A DNA stretch of 27,381 nt from PALSA-1355 sp035496575 (GCA_035496575.1 DATJEN010000001.1:1-27381), one strand, 5' to 3'; counted from the first letter of the stretch, positions 7,155 to 15,845 are shown. A program made the numbers and translations. Notes: generated by a model from the sequence alone, not told the origin.

Positions 7155-9233
7155 ATGACAGACGCCACTACCATTCTCCTGATCCTCATCCCGGCTTTGC
7201 CGTTGGGCGCGTCGATCTTGACGGCAGTTTTGGGCGCGCGCATGCTCAAAGACAACAGTCACGTGCCGGTGGTTGTGTGCCTGGTAGCGGCCTTCGTGGC
7301 CAGCTTGATGCTGCTGTCGCAAGTTCATTCAAGCTCGGCCGCGGCCGAATCGATGGTCGGCTGGGAAAGCGTTACCAATCTTTGGACCTGGGCCTCGATC
7401 CCCGATGCCATTTCCACGCCCGCGGCCGCCCGAGGCGTCGGCGAAGGTGGGGACCTGTTGCCGGCCACCTTGCCATTCGTGGTGAACGTCTCGCTGCGCG
7501 CCGACGCGCTGACCGCCATCATGATGGCGATGGTGACATTTATTTCGTCGCTGGTCGCCATCTACTCGGTCGGGTACATGCATGGCGAGCGCGGCTATTG
7601 GCGATTCTACAGCTACATAGGGCTGTTCGTATTTTCGATGCTGATGCTGGTCTCGGTCAGCAACTTTGTCTTGCTGTATGTGTTTTGGGAAGCCGTGGGG
7701 CTGTGCAGCTATCTGCTGATCGGCTTCTGGTACGAGAAGCCATCGGCGGCGGCGGCGGCGACAAAGGCGTTTTTGGTCAATCGCATCGGCGACTTCGGTT
7801 TCGCCCTGGGACTGTTTCTGCTTTGGGCCACGTACGGAACGTTGAACTTTCACGATGCCGGCGGAGTCGCGGGCATCCTGGGGCAAACGCGGCTTGCGAA
7901 TCCAGAGCTGTATGTTGGCGGCGGAACCGCCACGGCGACCTGCCTGTTGCTGCTCTTGGGCGCGTGCGGCAAAAGCGCCCAGTTTCCGCTGCATGTCTGG
8001 TTGCCCGACGCCATGGAAGGTCCCACGCCCGTCAGCGCGCTCATTCACGCGGCCACCATGGTCACTGCGGGCGTGTACATGGTGACGCGCTGTTCGCCCC
8101 TTTTCATGATGTCGCCCGACGCCCAGCAAGTCGTGGCCGTCATCGGATTTCTCACGGCCGCCATCGGCGGAGTCATCGCCATCACGCAAACCGATCTCAA
8201 GCGCGTGTTGGCCTACTCCACGATCAGCCAGCTCGGCTACATGTTCCTGGGCCTGGGGGTCGGCACGCTGGCAGGAATCACTGCCGGCATGTTTCACCTG
8301 TTCACGCATGCTTTTTTCAAGTCCCTGTTGTTCCTGGCTGCCGGCAGCGTGATGCACGCCATGGGCGGCGTCATCGATTTACGCCGCTTCGGCGGTTTGC
8401 GGCGGCTCATGCCAACCACGCATTGGACCTATTTGTTCGGAAGCCTGGCGCTGGCCGGCGTTGTTCCGTTCGCGGGCTTTTGGAGCAAAGACGCCATCCT
8501 GGCGGCGGCCCATGAACGATCGGGCCTCGAGCCCGTTTTCGAGTGGCTTTACTGGGGCGCGTTGGCGGTTGCTTTCTTGACGGCCTTCTATACCTTCCGC
8601 GCGGTTTTTCTCACGTTCTATGGGCCCGAGCGCGTGCCGCACGAAGCTGGCCATCACGCTCACGAGTCACCGCCCGTCATGACGCTGCCGCTTGTCGTGC
8701 TGGCGATTTGCGCGCTGGTGGTAGGGGCGTGGTTCGAGTGGACGGGCGGGTTTGCAGATTTTCTAAGACGCACGCCGTCATTGGCCTATTCCGGCCTGGC
8801 TGTGGAGCACGGCGCGGAGCACGCGGCCGGCTCGCACATGCTGGTCGCCGCCATTTCGACCGCGATAGGGCTAGCGGGCGTGGGGCTGGCGGCGTTCTTG
8901 TACTTGGGCGATCCGGCTGAAGTCAGCAGCATCCGTCGGCTATTGGGTCCGCTGTATTGGCTTTCGTACGGCAAGCTATTTTTCGATCCCATCTACGACG
9001 CCTTCATCGTGCGGCCGCTGGCGGGTTTGTCGCGGCTATCGTATTGGTTCGATCGCACGGTCATTGATGGCCTGGTGAATTCGGTGGGGCGGCTGACGCT
9101 GGCCATGGCCTGGGGATTGCGCGCGTTGCAGTCAGGTATGGTGCAGTTCTACGCCATTGCGATGTTGTGGGGCGTCGTCGTTTTGACCATGACGCTTTTG
9201 ATCTGGCCGACCTTGGCCGCTCATTGGAAATAA
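7155..9233 (+). CDS. nuoL: NADH-quinone oxidoreductase subunit L (proton pump)
   Basis: This is the distal antiporter-like subunit, 692 aa and many transmembrane helices. Diagnostic segments are VFWEAVGLCSYLLIGFWYEK with the key membrane Glu, KAFLVNRIGDFGFALGLFLL, SAQFPLHVWLPDAMEGPTPV and TDLKRVLAYSTISQLGYM. The C-terminal part has the long amphipathic region and final anchor helix expected of the lateral helix HL. ATG at 7155 lies 27 bp after nuoK. The loop after residue 70, with an Ala/Gly-rich stretch (STPAAARGVGEGGD), is not typical and looks like a local insertion. Confidence 0.97.
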   Translation: MTDATTILLILIPALPLGASILTAVLGARMLKDNSHVPVVVCLVAAFVASLMLLSQVHSSSAAAESMVGWESVTNLWTWASIPDAISTPAAARGVGEGGDLLPATLPFVVNVSLRADALTAIMMAMVTFISSLVAIYSVGYMHGERGYWRFYSYIGLFVFSMLMLVSVSNFVLLYVFWEAVGLCSYLLIGFWYEKPSAAAAATKAFLVNRIGDFGFALGLFLLWATYGTLNFHDAGGVAGILGQTRLANPELYVGGGTATATCLLLLLGACGKSAQFPLHVWLPDAMEGPTPVSALIHAATMVTAGVYMVTRCSPLFMMSPDAQQVVAVIGFLTAAIGGVIAITQTDLKRVLAYSTISQLGYMFLGLGVGTLAGITAGMFHLFTHAFFKSLLFLAAGSVMHAMGGVIDLRRFGGLRRLMPTTHWTYLFGSLALAGVVPFAGFWSKDAILAAAHERSGLEPVFEWLYWGALAVAFLTAFYTFRAVFLTFYGPERVPHEAGHHAHESPPVMTLPLVVLAICALVVGAWFEWTGGFADFLRRTPSLAYSGLAVEHGAEHAAGSHMLVAAISTAIGLAGVGLAAFLYLGDPAEVSSIRRLLGPLYWLSYGKLFFDPIYDAFIVRPLAGLSRLSYWFDRTVIDGLVNSVGRLTLAMAWGLRALQSGMVQFYAIAMLWGVVVLTMTLLIWPTLAAHWK

Positions 9234-9257
9234 GCAAGCCACGCGGAGATTTGACCG

Positions 9258-10916
9258 TTGGAGTGGATGCCAAGCCTACTGCTGGTCACCATTTTCATGC
9301 CGCTGGCCGGCGCGATCTTGGTCTTGATTGGCGCAAACCGCGGCCAGGCGGCCGTCCGCCAAAGCGCGCTGGTCACGTCGCTCGTCACGCTTGCCATGAC
9401 GGCCGTGCTGCTTGCCAACTACGACGGCCAGCAGGCCTATGCGCTTGCGAACTACGCATGGCTGGGCGAGTCCTCGCCGGTCGACGTCCAACTCAGCGTC
9501 GGGCTCGACGGGCTGAGCATCTGGCTCTTTGGTTTGTCGGCGCTGCTGCTCTTTACCTGCGTCCTGGTGAGTTGGGAAGCCATCGCCGACCGGCCCGCCG
9601 CTTTCTATGCCCTGTTACTGCTCTTGGGAAGCGGCATGCTAGGCGTGTTTGCCGCCCGCGATTTGATCCTGTTCTATATCTTTTTCGAGTTCACCCTGAT
9701 CCCGCTATTTCTCCTGATTGGTATTTGGGGTTCCGAGGAACGCCGTTACGCCGCCGCCAAGTTCTTTCTCTATACGCTCGCCGGCAGCTTGCTCACGTTT
9801 CTGGGCCTGCTCTCGATCGTGCTGTGGGATTACAACCACTCGGCTTCCGGCGCGATGACCTTTTCGATTCCCGCGCTCACGCGCGGACTGGCGGAGCATC
9901 CGATCGCGGCACCGTACCAGCTATGGATCTTCTTGGCGCTGTTCGCGGGTTTTGCGATCAAGGTGCCGCTGTTCCCGTTGCACACGTGGCTGCCTTTGGC
10001 CCACACGCAGGCCCCCACGGCGGGCAGCGTGATCCTGGCCGGCATCCTGCTGAAGATCGGCACCTATGGATTTGCCCGCTTCAACATCCCGATGCTGCCT
10101 GACGCGACCGCCCAATGCGCGCCGTGGCTGCTGGCCCTCTCGGCCACAGGCATCATCTACGGGGCGCTCGTGGCACTCGCTCAGACGGACATGAAGCGCC
10201 TGATCGCCTATTCCAGCGTCAGCCATCTCGGTTTCTGCATGCTGGGGCTGTTCGCGCTCAATGCCTTGGGCACGGAAGGCGGCGTCCTGCAAATGATCAA
10301 TCACGGGCTCTCGACGGGCGGGCTGTTCGCCGTGGTGGGCATGCTCTATGAGCGGTATCACACGCGCGAGATTCGGCTGCTGGGCGGCTTGGCGCGGCGC
10401 ACGCCCGTGCTGGCGTTCTTTTTCTTGCTTTTCACATTCTCGAGCATCGGTCTGCCAGGGCTGAATGGTTTTGCCGGCGAGTTTCTATTGCTAGCCGGAA
10501 TGTTCACCCGTGCGTGGACGGCAGCGCCTGCCGATTTCGTCACGGCCTACCGCGTGATCACGGTGGTCTCGGTTTTTGGCGTGGTCTTGGGCGCTTGGTA
10601 CATGTTGTACCTCGTGCAGCGGATCTTCTTCGGCCCTTTGAAAGAACCCGCTCACGATCACGGACCCGCGGTTCGCGATTTGGGCTTCCGCGAAGTCGCC
10701 GCACTGGTTCCGCTGGTGGTTTTCATGCTGTGGATCGGTGTCGTGCCTGAGTTTTTCCTGGGGCGCATGCGGCCGACGCTGGCCCCGATTTCCAAGCGGG
10801 CCGAGTTTGCCCTCTCGCGCGAAGCGCCGGGTCGGATCGAGCCAGGTCAGCCCACGCCGCCGTTCCATACGGCCGCAAGTGACTCGAACATGGGAGTGCT
10901 CACCCATGTCGACTGA
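9258..10916 (+). CDS. nuoM: NADH-quinone oxidoreductase subunit M (proton pump)
   Basis: This is an antiporter-like subunit of the membrane arm. Signatures are DLILFYIFFEFTLIPLFLLI with the conserved Glu, FAIKVPLFPLHTWLPLAHTQ, and LAQTDMKRLIAYSSVSHLGF with the conserved Lys. Two starts are possible. TTG at 9258 has GGAGA about 8 nt upstream, while ATG at 9267 has only GGAG 3 nt upstream. I prefer the TTG because of spacing. The C-terminus carries about 30 residues beyond the last helix that overlap the start of nuoN by 11 bp. Confidence 0.95.
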   Translation: MEWMPSLLLVTIFMPLAGAILVLIGANRGQAAVRQSALVTSLVTLAMTAVLLANYDGQQAYALANYAWLGESSPVDVQLSVGLDGLSIWLFGLSALLLFTCVLVSWEAIADRPAAFYALLLLLGSGMLGVFAARDLILFYIFFEFTLIPLFLLIGIWGSEERRYAAAKFFLYTLAGSLLTFLGLLSIVLWDYNHSASGAMTFSIPALTRGLAEHPIAAPYQLWIFLALFAGFAIKVPLFPLHTWLPLAHTQAPTAGSVILAGILLKIGTYGFARFNIPMLPDATAQCAPWLLALSATGIIYGALVALAQTDMKRLIAYSSVSHLGFCMLGLFALNALGTEGGVLQMINHGLSTGGLFAVVGMLYERYHTREIRLLGGLARRTPVLAFFFLLFTFSSIGLPGLNGFAGEFLLLAGMFTRAWTAAPADFVTAYRVITVVSVFGVVLGAWYMLYLVQRIFFGPLKEPAHDHGPAVRDLGFREVAALVPLVVFMLWIGVVPEFFLGRMRPTLAPISKRAEFALSREAPGRIEPGQPTPPFHTAASDSNMGVLTHVD

Positions 10917-12531
10917 GGCCGTCTATATCTTGCTGCCCGAGATCATTCTGGTGCTCGCCGCCACCGCGGTGTACTTGGGCGGGGCCTTCTTTCCGCTGCG
11001 CAATGTCTGGTCATGGTGCGGGGCCACGGCCATCCTGCTGGCCGGCGTTGCCCTGTACGAGCAAAGCGCGAGCGAATCCCTTGGGGAAATTCGCCAGGCC
11101 GTTGCTTCGATTGCCCATCTGACGGCTGACCCGTTCGCGCTCGCCGTGCGGTTCGGCGCGCTCGGATTGGGTCTTGTGTTCGTCATGCTGTCGGCCCGCT
11201 GGTCCGACGAGGACGAGTCGTCGGAGTTCATGGGCTCGCTGCTTTTGATTGTTGCCGGCGCGATGCTGCTGAGCATGGCGGCGGACCTGATCGTGTTTTT
11301 CGTTGCTCTGGAACTGATTTCGATCCCCACGTACGTCGTGTTGTATCTCGGGCGTGGTTCCGGCCTGCTTGAGTCAGGCACCAAGTACTTTTTCCTGAGC
11401 GTGCTCTCGTCGGCATTGCTGCTCTATGGGTTCAGCTTTCTGTATGGCGCCGGCGGGTCGACGAACCTGGCGCAGATTCGCGAGGTCCTGGCGGCCGCTG
11501 GCGGCGAGCCGGCCGGAGCAGCCGCGTTCGCCCCCTTGGCCTTGGTGCTCATTTTTGCCGGGGTCGGCTTCCGTCTCGCCGCCGTCCCGTTCCATTTCTA
11601 TGCTCCGGACGTCTACCAAGGAACGACCAATCGCAACGCGGGCATCCTGGCCACCATTCCCAAGGTGGCCGCGATCGTCGTGCTCGTGCGGATCGGCTTG
11701 GTCGCCATGCCCGGCCTGGAGCGGCTGGGGTGGCAGCTCTGCTTGTGCATCGCGATTATCACGATGACGCTCGGCAACCTGGTGGCGCTGTGGCAGAGCA
11801 ATGTGCGCAGGTTGCTCGCGTATTCTTCGATCGCACACGCGGGCTATCTGCTCATTGGCTTGGCCGTGGGATTTGCCGTTGCCGGTGGTGCGACTGAGGC
11901 GCAAGCCTTCGACGGAATCGGAGCGAGCTTGTTCTATTTGTTGGTCTATGTGGCCGCGACCGCCGGCGCGTTTGCGGCACTTGCCTATCTGGGCTCCAGT
12001 GACCGCTCGGTCGACGGAGTCGACGAACTTGCGGGCTTGAGCACCAGCTACCCAAAAACCGCGGCGGCCATCGCCGTCTTCATGTTTTCGTTGACGGGGC
12101 TGCCTCCGCTGGCCGGCTTCTGGGGAAAATTCGCGCTCTTCACCGGAGCGCTTGGGGTCGACGCGAAGAACCCCGAGGCGAGCACGCTCTGGCCGTGGTT
12201 CGTGGCACTGGCCGTGATCGGCGCACTCAATGCCGCGATTTCCGCCGGCTACTACCTGCGGATCGTTGCCGTGATGTATTTCCGTCCTGCCGTGGGCAAC
12301 CCGCGGGGCGAAGGGGGCCCTGGCGCGGCGTGGGCCACCGCCTTTTGTGCGCTGGCCGTGCTGGGTATCGGCTGCCTGCCGGGCCCGTTCATCGCTCAGG
12401 CTGATCGAGCCAGCCAGGCCGCGCGCGCGACCGGCTCGACGGCTGTCGAGAATCCAACTGCGCAGCGCGTGCGACCGTCGGCAGCTACCCAGCCGCTCGA
12501 CGATCTGTCTGCAGCCAACTTTTCACGCTGA
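10906..12531 (+). CDS. nuoN: NADH-quinone oxidoreductase subunit N (proton pump)
   Basis: This 541-aa antiporter-like subunit closes the nuo set. Signatures are ELISIPTYVVLYLGRG, ESGTKYFFLSVLSSALLLYG, AVPFHFYAPDVYQGT and SNVRRLLAYSSIAHAGYLLI. The frame is open upstream to 10738, but the ATG at 10906 is the natural start. GGGAG lies 9 nt before it, and the N-terminal residues STEAVYILLPEIILV match the family's first helix. It overlaps nuoM by 11 bp. The last 45 residues or so are a polar Ala/Ser/Thr-rich tail. Confidence 0.95.
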   Translation: MSTEAVYILLPEIILVLAATAVYLGGAFFPLRNVWSWCGATAILLAGVALYEQSASESLGEIRQAVASIAHLTADPFALAVRFGALGLGLVFVMLSARWSDEDESSEFMGSLLLIVAGAMLLSMAADLIVFFVALELISIPTYVVLYLGRGSGLLESGTKYFFLSVLSSALLLYGFSFLYGAGGSTNLAQIREVLAAAGGEPAGAAAFAPLALVLIFAGVGFRLAAVPFHFYAPDVYQGTTNRNAGILATIPKVAAIVVLVRIGLVAMPGLERLGWQLCLCIAIITMTLGNLVALWQSNVRRLLAYSSIAHAGYLLIGLAVGFAVAGGATEAQAFDGIGASLFYLLVYVAATAGAFAALAYLGSSDRSVDGVDELAGLSTSYPKTAAAIAVFMFSLTGLPPLAGFWGKFALFTGALGVDAKNPEASTLWPWFVALAVIGALNAAISAGYYLRIVAVMYFRPAVGNPRGEGGPGAAWATAFCALAVLGIGCLPGPFIAQADRASQAARATGSTAVENPTAQRVRPSAATQPLDDLSAANFSR

Positions 12532-12550
12532 TCCGCCGGGTCTTCAGCAT

Positions 12551-12576
12551 CGAAACGGCATCAAAATGCCTGTTCG
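12551..12576 (+). other. Hairpin between nuoN and the regulator gene
   Basis: CGAAACGGCAT pairs with ATGCCTGTTCG around a CAAA loop, leaving one bulged base on each side. It lies 20 bp after nuoN. No T-run follows, so it is not a standard intrinsic terminator. It could mark an mRNA processing or stability boundary between the nuo transcript and the regulator. Confidence 0.35.
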
Positions 12577-12606
12577 CGCGCGTGGTGAACTCGCGCCAGT
12601 GGAACT

Positions 12607-14052
12607 ATGCTTGAGCTTGGGGTTGAGAGGGGCTTTCTGCTCGTTGCGGGCATATCTATGACTCGATTGCGTGGCCTGGCGGCCGACGTCGTTCGACTAT
12701 TCGATCACAGCCCGACGCCGATTTACGTCCTCGATGATCGCCGGCAGATCGTCTATTGCAATCCGGCCTGTGCCCGTTGGATCGGCCGTCGAGCCTCAGA
12801 CGTCACGAATTTGCAATGCGAGTTCCATCCGCCCGGGGAGGAGCGCGACGCGGCGGCTGCCGACCTGTGCCCCGCGCCGGAGGTTTTTTCCGGCCGGTGG
12901 AGTTCGGGCCTGATCGGTATCGGGGGCGGCAATGGTCAGATGCGCTACCGGCGCGGGCAGTTCATCCCGCTCGGCGATGGGCAGGACGAAAGCGCTCCGG
13001 TGCTGGTGGTGCTCGAGGCGTTCGATTGCGAACCGCCCCAGCCGGGCTTGGGATCCGACGCGCATCTGCACGAACAGGTGCGCCGCCTTCAGAGCGAGAT
13101 GGCCGGCCGCTTCCAGGCGGAGTGCCTTATCGGAGTCGGTCCCGCAATCGTGCAGGCCCGCCGGCAAATTGAGTTGGCTGCCGGTTCGCGAGCCAGCGTG
13201 CTGTGCCTCGGCGAAGTCGGCACGGGCAAAAAGCAGGTGGCGCGGACCATTCATTACAGCCAATTGCAGCCCGGTGCGCTGGTTCCCTTGGCCTGCGGCG
13301 CGCTCGAGCCGAACTTGCTGCGAGGCACGCTGCGATCGGTGTCGACTCGCTGTTCGGCCGATGGGGCGTTCAAGGCCACACTCCTTCTCGAAGATGTCGA
13401 TCAACTTTGTCCCGAAGCCCATGCCGACCTGTGGCAGCTCTTCGAGTTCCGGCCTGAGCAGGTGCGCGTGATCGCGACCAGCAGCAAGACGCAAACAGAC
13501 CTCGAGGCAGCGCTCGCCAATCCGCGGCTCTTCTGTGCGCTTGGAACGATGACCATCCGCCTGCCTGCGCTGCGAGATCGTCCGGAAGATTTACCGCTTC
13601 TGGCCCAGGCGTTTCTCGAGCGCGAAAACGTCGACAACCCTAAGCAGCTCGGCGGTTTTACGCCCGAAGCGCTGGATGTGCTGGTCGCGCACGCGTGGCC
13701 CGGCAACTTGGATGAGCTGACACAGTTCGTCCACGAGACGCACGCGCGGGCTCGCTTCGGGCGGGTCGAGGCGAATGACTTGCCGGAGCGGATTCGCTGG
13801 TCGTCCACGGCCGCGGTGCATTCGGCCCAGGTGGACGAGCCGATCGTTCTGGAAGAGTTGCTTGCGAATCTGGAAAAGGAGCTCATCGAGCGGGCCATCG
13901 CTCGCGCAAGGGGCAACAAGAGCAAGGCTGCCAAGCTGCTGGGCCTCAATCGGCCGCGGCTGTATCGCCGCCTGGTGCAACTCGGATTGGCCGAGGAGGA
14001 TTCCGAAGAGGGTGAAGCGAGCGACAAGCCGGACATCGAGCCCGGCAACTAG
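12607..14052 (+). CDS. PAS / degenerate AAA+ / Fis-type HTH regulator lacking GAFTGA
   Basis: The layout is that of an NtrC-type enhancer-binding protein. An N-terminal PAS-like domain comes first (SPTPIYVLDDRRQIVYCNPA, about residues 34-60). A AAA+ domain follows at about residues 170-400, then a Fis-type helix-turn-helix (GNKSKAAKLLGLNRPRLYRRL, about 436-456). The ATPase core is eroded. Walker A is kept as GEVGTGKK (202-209). Walker B reads LLLED with the acidic pair reversed (E262-D263). The sigma-54-contacting GAFTGA loop is absent, replaced by RGTLRSVSTRCSADG. The arginine-finger segment FRxDLYYRL is replaced by RLFCALG. The family's LPALRDRPEDL and AWPGNLDEL segments remain. It therefore probably binds DNA but does not remodel sigma-54 polymerase (inference). 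A second start, ATG at 12658, would shorten it by 17 residues and begin just before the PAS region; neither start has a strong ribosome-binding site. Confidence 0.75.
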   Translation: MLELGVERGFLLVAGISMTRLRGLAADVVRLFDHSPTPIYVLDDRRQIVYCNPACARWIGRRASDVTNLQCEFHPPGEERDAAAADLCPAPEVFSGRWSSGLIGIGGGNGQMRYRRGQFIPLGDGQDESAPVLVVLEAFDCEPPQPGLGSDAHLHEQVRRLQSEMAGRFQAECLIGVGPAIVQARRQIELAAGSRASVLCLGEVGTGKKQVARTIHYSQLQPGALVPLACGALEPNLLRGTLRSVSTRCSADGAFKATLLLEDVDQLCPEAHADLWQLFEFRPEQVRVIATSSKTQTDLEAALANPRLFCALGTMTIRLPALRDRPEDLPLLAQAFLERENVDNPKQLGGFTPEALDVLVAHAWPGNLDELTQFVHETHARARFGRVEANDLPERIRWSSTAAVHSAQVDEPIVLEELLANLEKELIERAIARARGNKSKAAKLLGLNRPRLYRRLVQLGLAEEDSEEGEASDKPDIEPGN

Positions 14053-14074
14053 ATGGCCGAGCGAACACGATCGA

Positions 14075-14542
14075 ATGACAAGCCAACCCATGTCCGCGCC
14101 TTCCACGACTAGCGAACTGCGACTGCCGCCACTGATCGTGTGCGAGCGGCGCGGTGTTTGGGCGACGGCGCTAAACCGGCACCTGCCGGCCGGCGTGACC
14201 ATGGTCCAAATCCGGGCAGTGGGCCAGTGCGCGGCCGAACTCGAGCAGTGGCCGGCCGGTTTTTTGGTTTTGGAAGTGGGGCGCGACAATTTGGCTGGCG
14301 TGCTCGACTTCGTTGGCGAGCTGGAGTGGCGATTTCCTGCCGCGCGGGCCTTGGCCGTGGCCCCGCGCGACATGCTCGATTACGAGTGGCTGCTGCGCGA
14401 GGCGGGCGCGGTGCATTTCTGCGTGTCACCGCGCGAGGGCGAATTAGTGGCCCACGTAGCCGAGCGCCATTTGCGTGCGGCCGCCCAGTCAATCGACGGC
14501 CCCGTGGCACGTCTGTGGGCCCAAGTGGCGTGGACCCGCTAG
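14075..14542 (+). CDS. Hypothetical protein, possible pseudo-receiver domain
   Basis: This 155-aa protein belongs to no family I recognise with certainty. The alternation of short hydrophobic strands and helices resembles a response-regulator receiver: LPPLIVCE, GFLVLEVG, RALAVAP and AVHFCVSP. The phosphorylation residues are missing. The strand that should end in Asp ends in E67 (FLVLEV), the Thr/Ser position is Ala (AVAP), and the Lys-Pro position is Ser-Pro (CVSPRE). It starts 22 bp after the regulator gene on the same strand, so a signalling role with that regulator is plausible but inferred. ATG at 14090 is an alternative start. The frame is open upstream into the regulator gene, but that part is a shadow. 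Confidence 0.6.
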   Translation: MTSQPMSAPSTTSELRLPPLIVCERRGVWATALNRHLPAGVTMVQIRAVGQCAAELEQWPAGFLVLEVGRDNLAGVLDFVGELEWRFPAARALAVAPRDMLDYEWLLREAGAVHFCVSPREGELVAHVAERHLRAAAQSIDGPVARLWAQVAWTR

Positions 14543-14568
14543 CCGCGCGCGGCGAGAATGCTTGAGGG

Positions 14569-14592
14569 GCGCGCTTGCGCGCTTGTTCTTTT
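14569..14592 (+). terminator. GC hairpin with CTTG loop followed by a T-rich stretch
   Basis: GCGCGCTTGCGCGC (14569-14582) folds as a 5-bp GC stem closed by a CTTG tetraloop. It is followed directly by TTGTTCTTTT. This is a weak intrinsic terminator candidate between the pseudo-receiver gene and mrp. The stem is short, so partial read-through into mrp is likely. The same 14-mer recurs at 16252-16265. Confidence 0.35.
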
Positions 14593-14619
14593 GCTGCTGT
14601 ACCAAGGGCCATTTCTGCC

Positions 14620-15699
14620 ATGAGCGACCTGCCTGACGAGAGTGCCGTGCGAGAGGCGATAGCTGACTTTCCCGACCCCGAAACCGGACGTCCTTTGGCC
14701 GAGACCGGTCAACTCGGTCCGCTGCGCGTGCAAGCCGACAAGATCGGCGTCGCGATCCGGCTGTCCAGCCATTCGGCCGTGCTCAAGGACGAAGTTCGCG
14801 ACGAAATCATCGGGCGGCTACGGCAACGATTTCCAGGCGTGAAGGGCATCGAAATCGAGTTCCTGCCGTTCGAGCGGCGGCCTGAAAAGATCGGGCAGAT
14901 CGGCCTGGCCGCCAAGAGCGTGATCGCGGTTGGCTCCGGAAAAGGGGGCGTGGGCAAGAGCACCATCGCCGCGAGCCTCGCCTTCGGTCTATCGCGGGCC
15001 GGCAGCAGCGTGGGGCTGATGGACGCCGACGTTTATGGTCCGAGCATCCCGCACCTGCTGGGCGTGTCGCGCCGGCCAGAGGTCGTCGAGGGCCGCATCC
15101 AGCCCGTCGAGGCGGGCGGCCTGAAAGTCATGTCGATGGGTTTTCTGGTTCCGCCCGGCGAGGCGGTGGTGTGGCGCGGCCCGATGCTGCACGGAGCGAT
15201 CACCCAGTTTCTGCGCGACACGGCCTGGGGCGAGCTCGATTTTCTGATCATCGACATGCCGCCCGGGACCGGGGACATCGCCTTGACGCTGTCCCAGCTT
15301 TTGCCCCTATCGGGCGCGGTCGTGGTTTGCACACCGCAGGATGTCGCGCTTTTGGACGCGGTGAAGGCGGTCGCCATGTTCCGCAAGGTGAACATACCGC
15401 TGCTGGGCATGGTCGAGAACATGAGCGGCTTCGTGTGTCCCGATTGTGGCAAGCGCTACGACATCTTCGGCAGCGGCGGCGCTCGCCAGCGCGCGGCCGA
15501 GCTGGGGATTGCGTTCTTGGGCGACGTGCCGATCCAAATCGGCATTCGCGTGGCGGGGGACGAAGGCCGCACGGCGGGCAACTTCGATGACCCGCAAGCG
15601 GCGCCGTACCTGAGCGCGATCTGCAAGAACCTGGTTCGCAACCTGGCCCGCGCCCGGGAAGAAGCGGGCGTTTTGCCCACGCTGGAAGGCACGCCATAA
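14620..15699 (+). CDS. mrp: Mrp/NBP35-family iron-sulfur carrier ATPase
   Basis: This 359-aa cytosolic P-loop ATPase is of the class that carries [4Fe-4S] clusters to apoproteins. The N-terminal part (about residues 5-95) matches the MIP18/DUF59-type domain. The deviant Walker A is GSGKGGVGKS (105-114). DADVYGPSIPHLL and DFLIIDMPPGTGD are further family signatures. The cluster-binding pair is C273-P-D-C276. ATG at 14620 was chosen because the domain begins there; AAGGG lies 11 nt upstream, and the frame's extension to 14575 crosses the hairpin. Eukaryotic Ind1/NUBPL, of the same family, assembles complex I clusters. Its position behind nuo suggests that job here (inference). Confidence 0.93.
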   Translation: MSDLPDESAVREAIADFPDPETGRPLAETGQLGPLRVQADKIGVAIRLSSHSAVLKDEVRDEIIGRLRQRFPGVKGIEIEFLPFERRPEKIGQIGLAAKSVIAVGSGKGGVGKSTIAASLAFGLSRAGSSVGLMDADVYGPSIPHLLGVSRRPEVVEGRIQPVEAGGLKVMSMGFLVPPGEAVVWRGPMLHGAITQFLRDTAWGELDFLIIDMPPGTGDIALTLSQLLPLSGAVVVCTPQDVALLDAVKAVAMFRKVNIPLLGMVENMSGFVCPDCGKRYDIFGSGGARQRAAELGIAFLGDVPIQIGIRVAGDEGRTAGNFDDPQAAPYLSAICKNLVRNLARAREEAGVLPTLEGTP

Positions 15700-15739
15700 G
15701 CCGCTGGGCGGATTGCACTTGCGGCGGCCATAAAAAGCT

Positions 15740-15773
15740 AGAGCCGTTCAAACCCGAGGGCTTGAACGGCTCT
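15740..15773 (-). terminator. Bidirectional intrinsic terminator (mrp end / lysine-rich mini-gene end)
   Basis: AGAGCCGTTCAA and TTGAACGGCTCT form a perfect 12-bp stem around a 10-nt loop. On the minus strand the stem is followed by AGCTTTTTA, a good U-run. On the plus strand only TTCTCGTTGT follows. It lies 40 bp past the mrp stop and about 70 bp past the stop of the minus-strand mini-gene. It therefore probably serves both, more efficiently for the latter. Confidence 0.8.
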
Positions 15774-15794
15774 TTCTCGTTGTATCAGCAGTCG

Positions 15795-15836
15795 GCCGCT
15801 CGAGTGCGAGCGGCACGGCGAGCCCAGGCGGCTCGC
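15795..15836 (-). other. Two tandem hairpins in the 3' region of the lysine-rich mini-gene
   Basis: GCCGCTCG-AGTG-CGAGCGGC (15795-15814) has a perfect 8-bp stem with a 4-nt loop. GCGAGCC-CAGGC-GGCTCGC (15818-15836) has a perfect 7-bp stem with a 5-nt loop. They are 3 bp apart and lie between the mini-gene stop and the terminator. Read on the minus strand, the 3' UTR therefore has three consecutive stem-loops. Confidence 0.6.
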
Positions 15837-15845
15837 GGACGAAAA

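Noticed and set aside
7052..8515. 487-codon plus-strand frame inside nuoK/nuoL, and the minus-strand frame 7329-8357
   Set aside because: Both overlap the conserved NuoL frame and give Arg/His/Gly-rich low-homology sequence, so they are shadows.
13775..14074. Upstream extension of the pseudo-receiver frame into the regulator gene
   Set aside because: That stretch is the wrong frame of the conserved Fis-type HTH of the regulator, and the ATG at 14075 fits the gene order.
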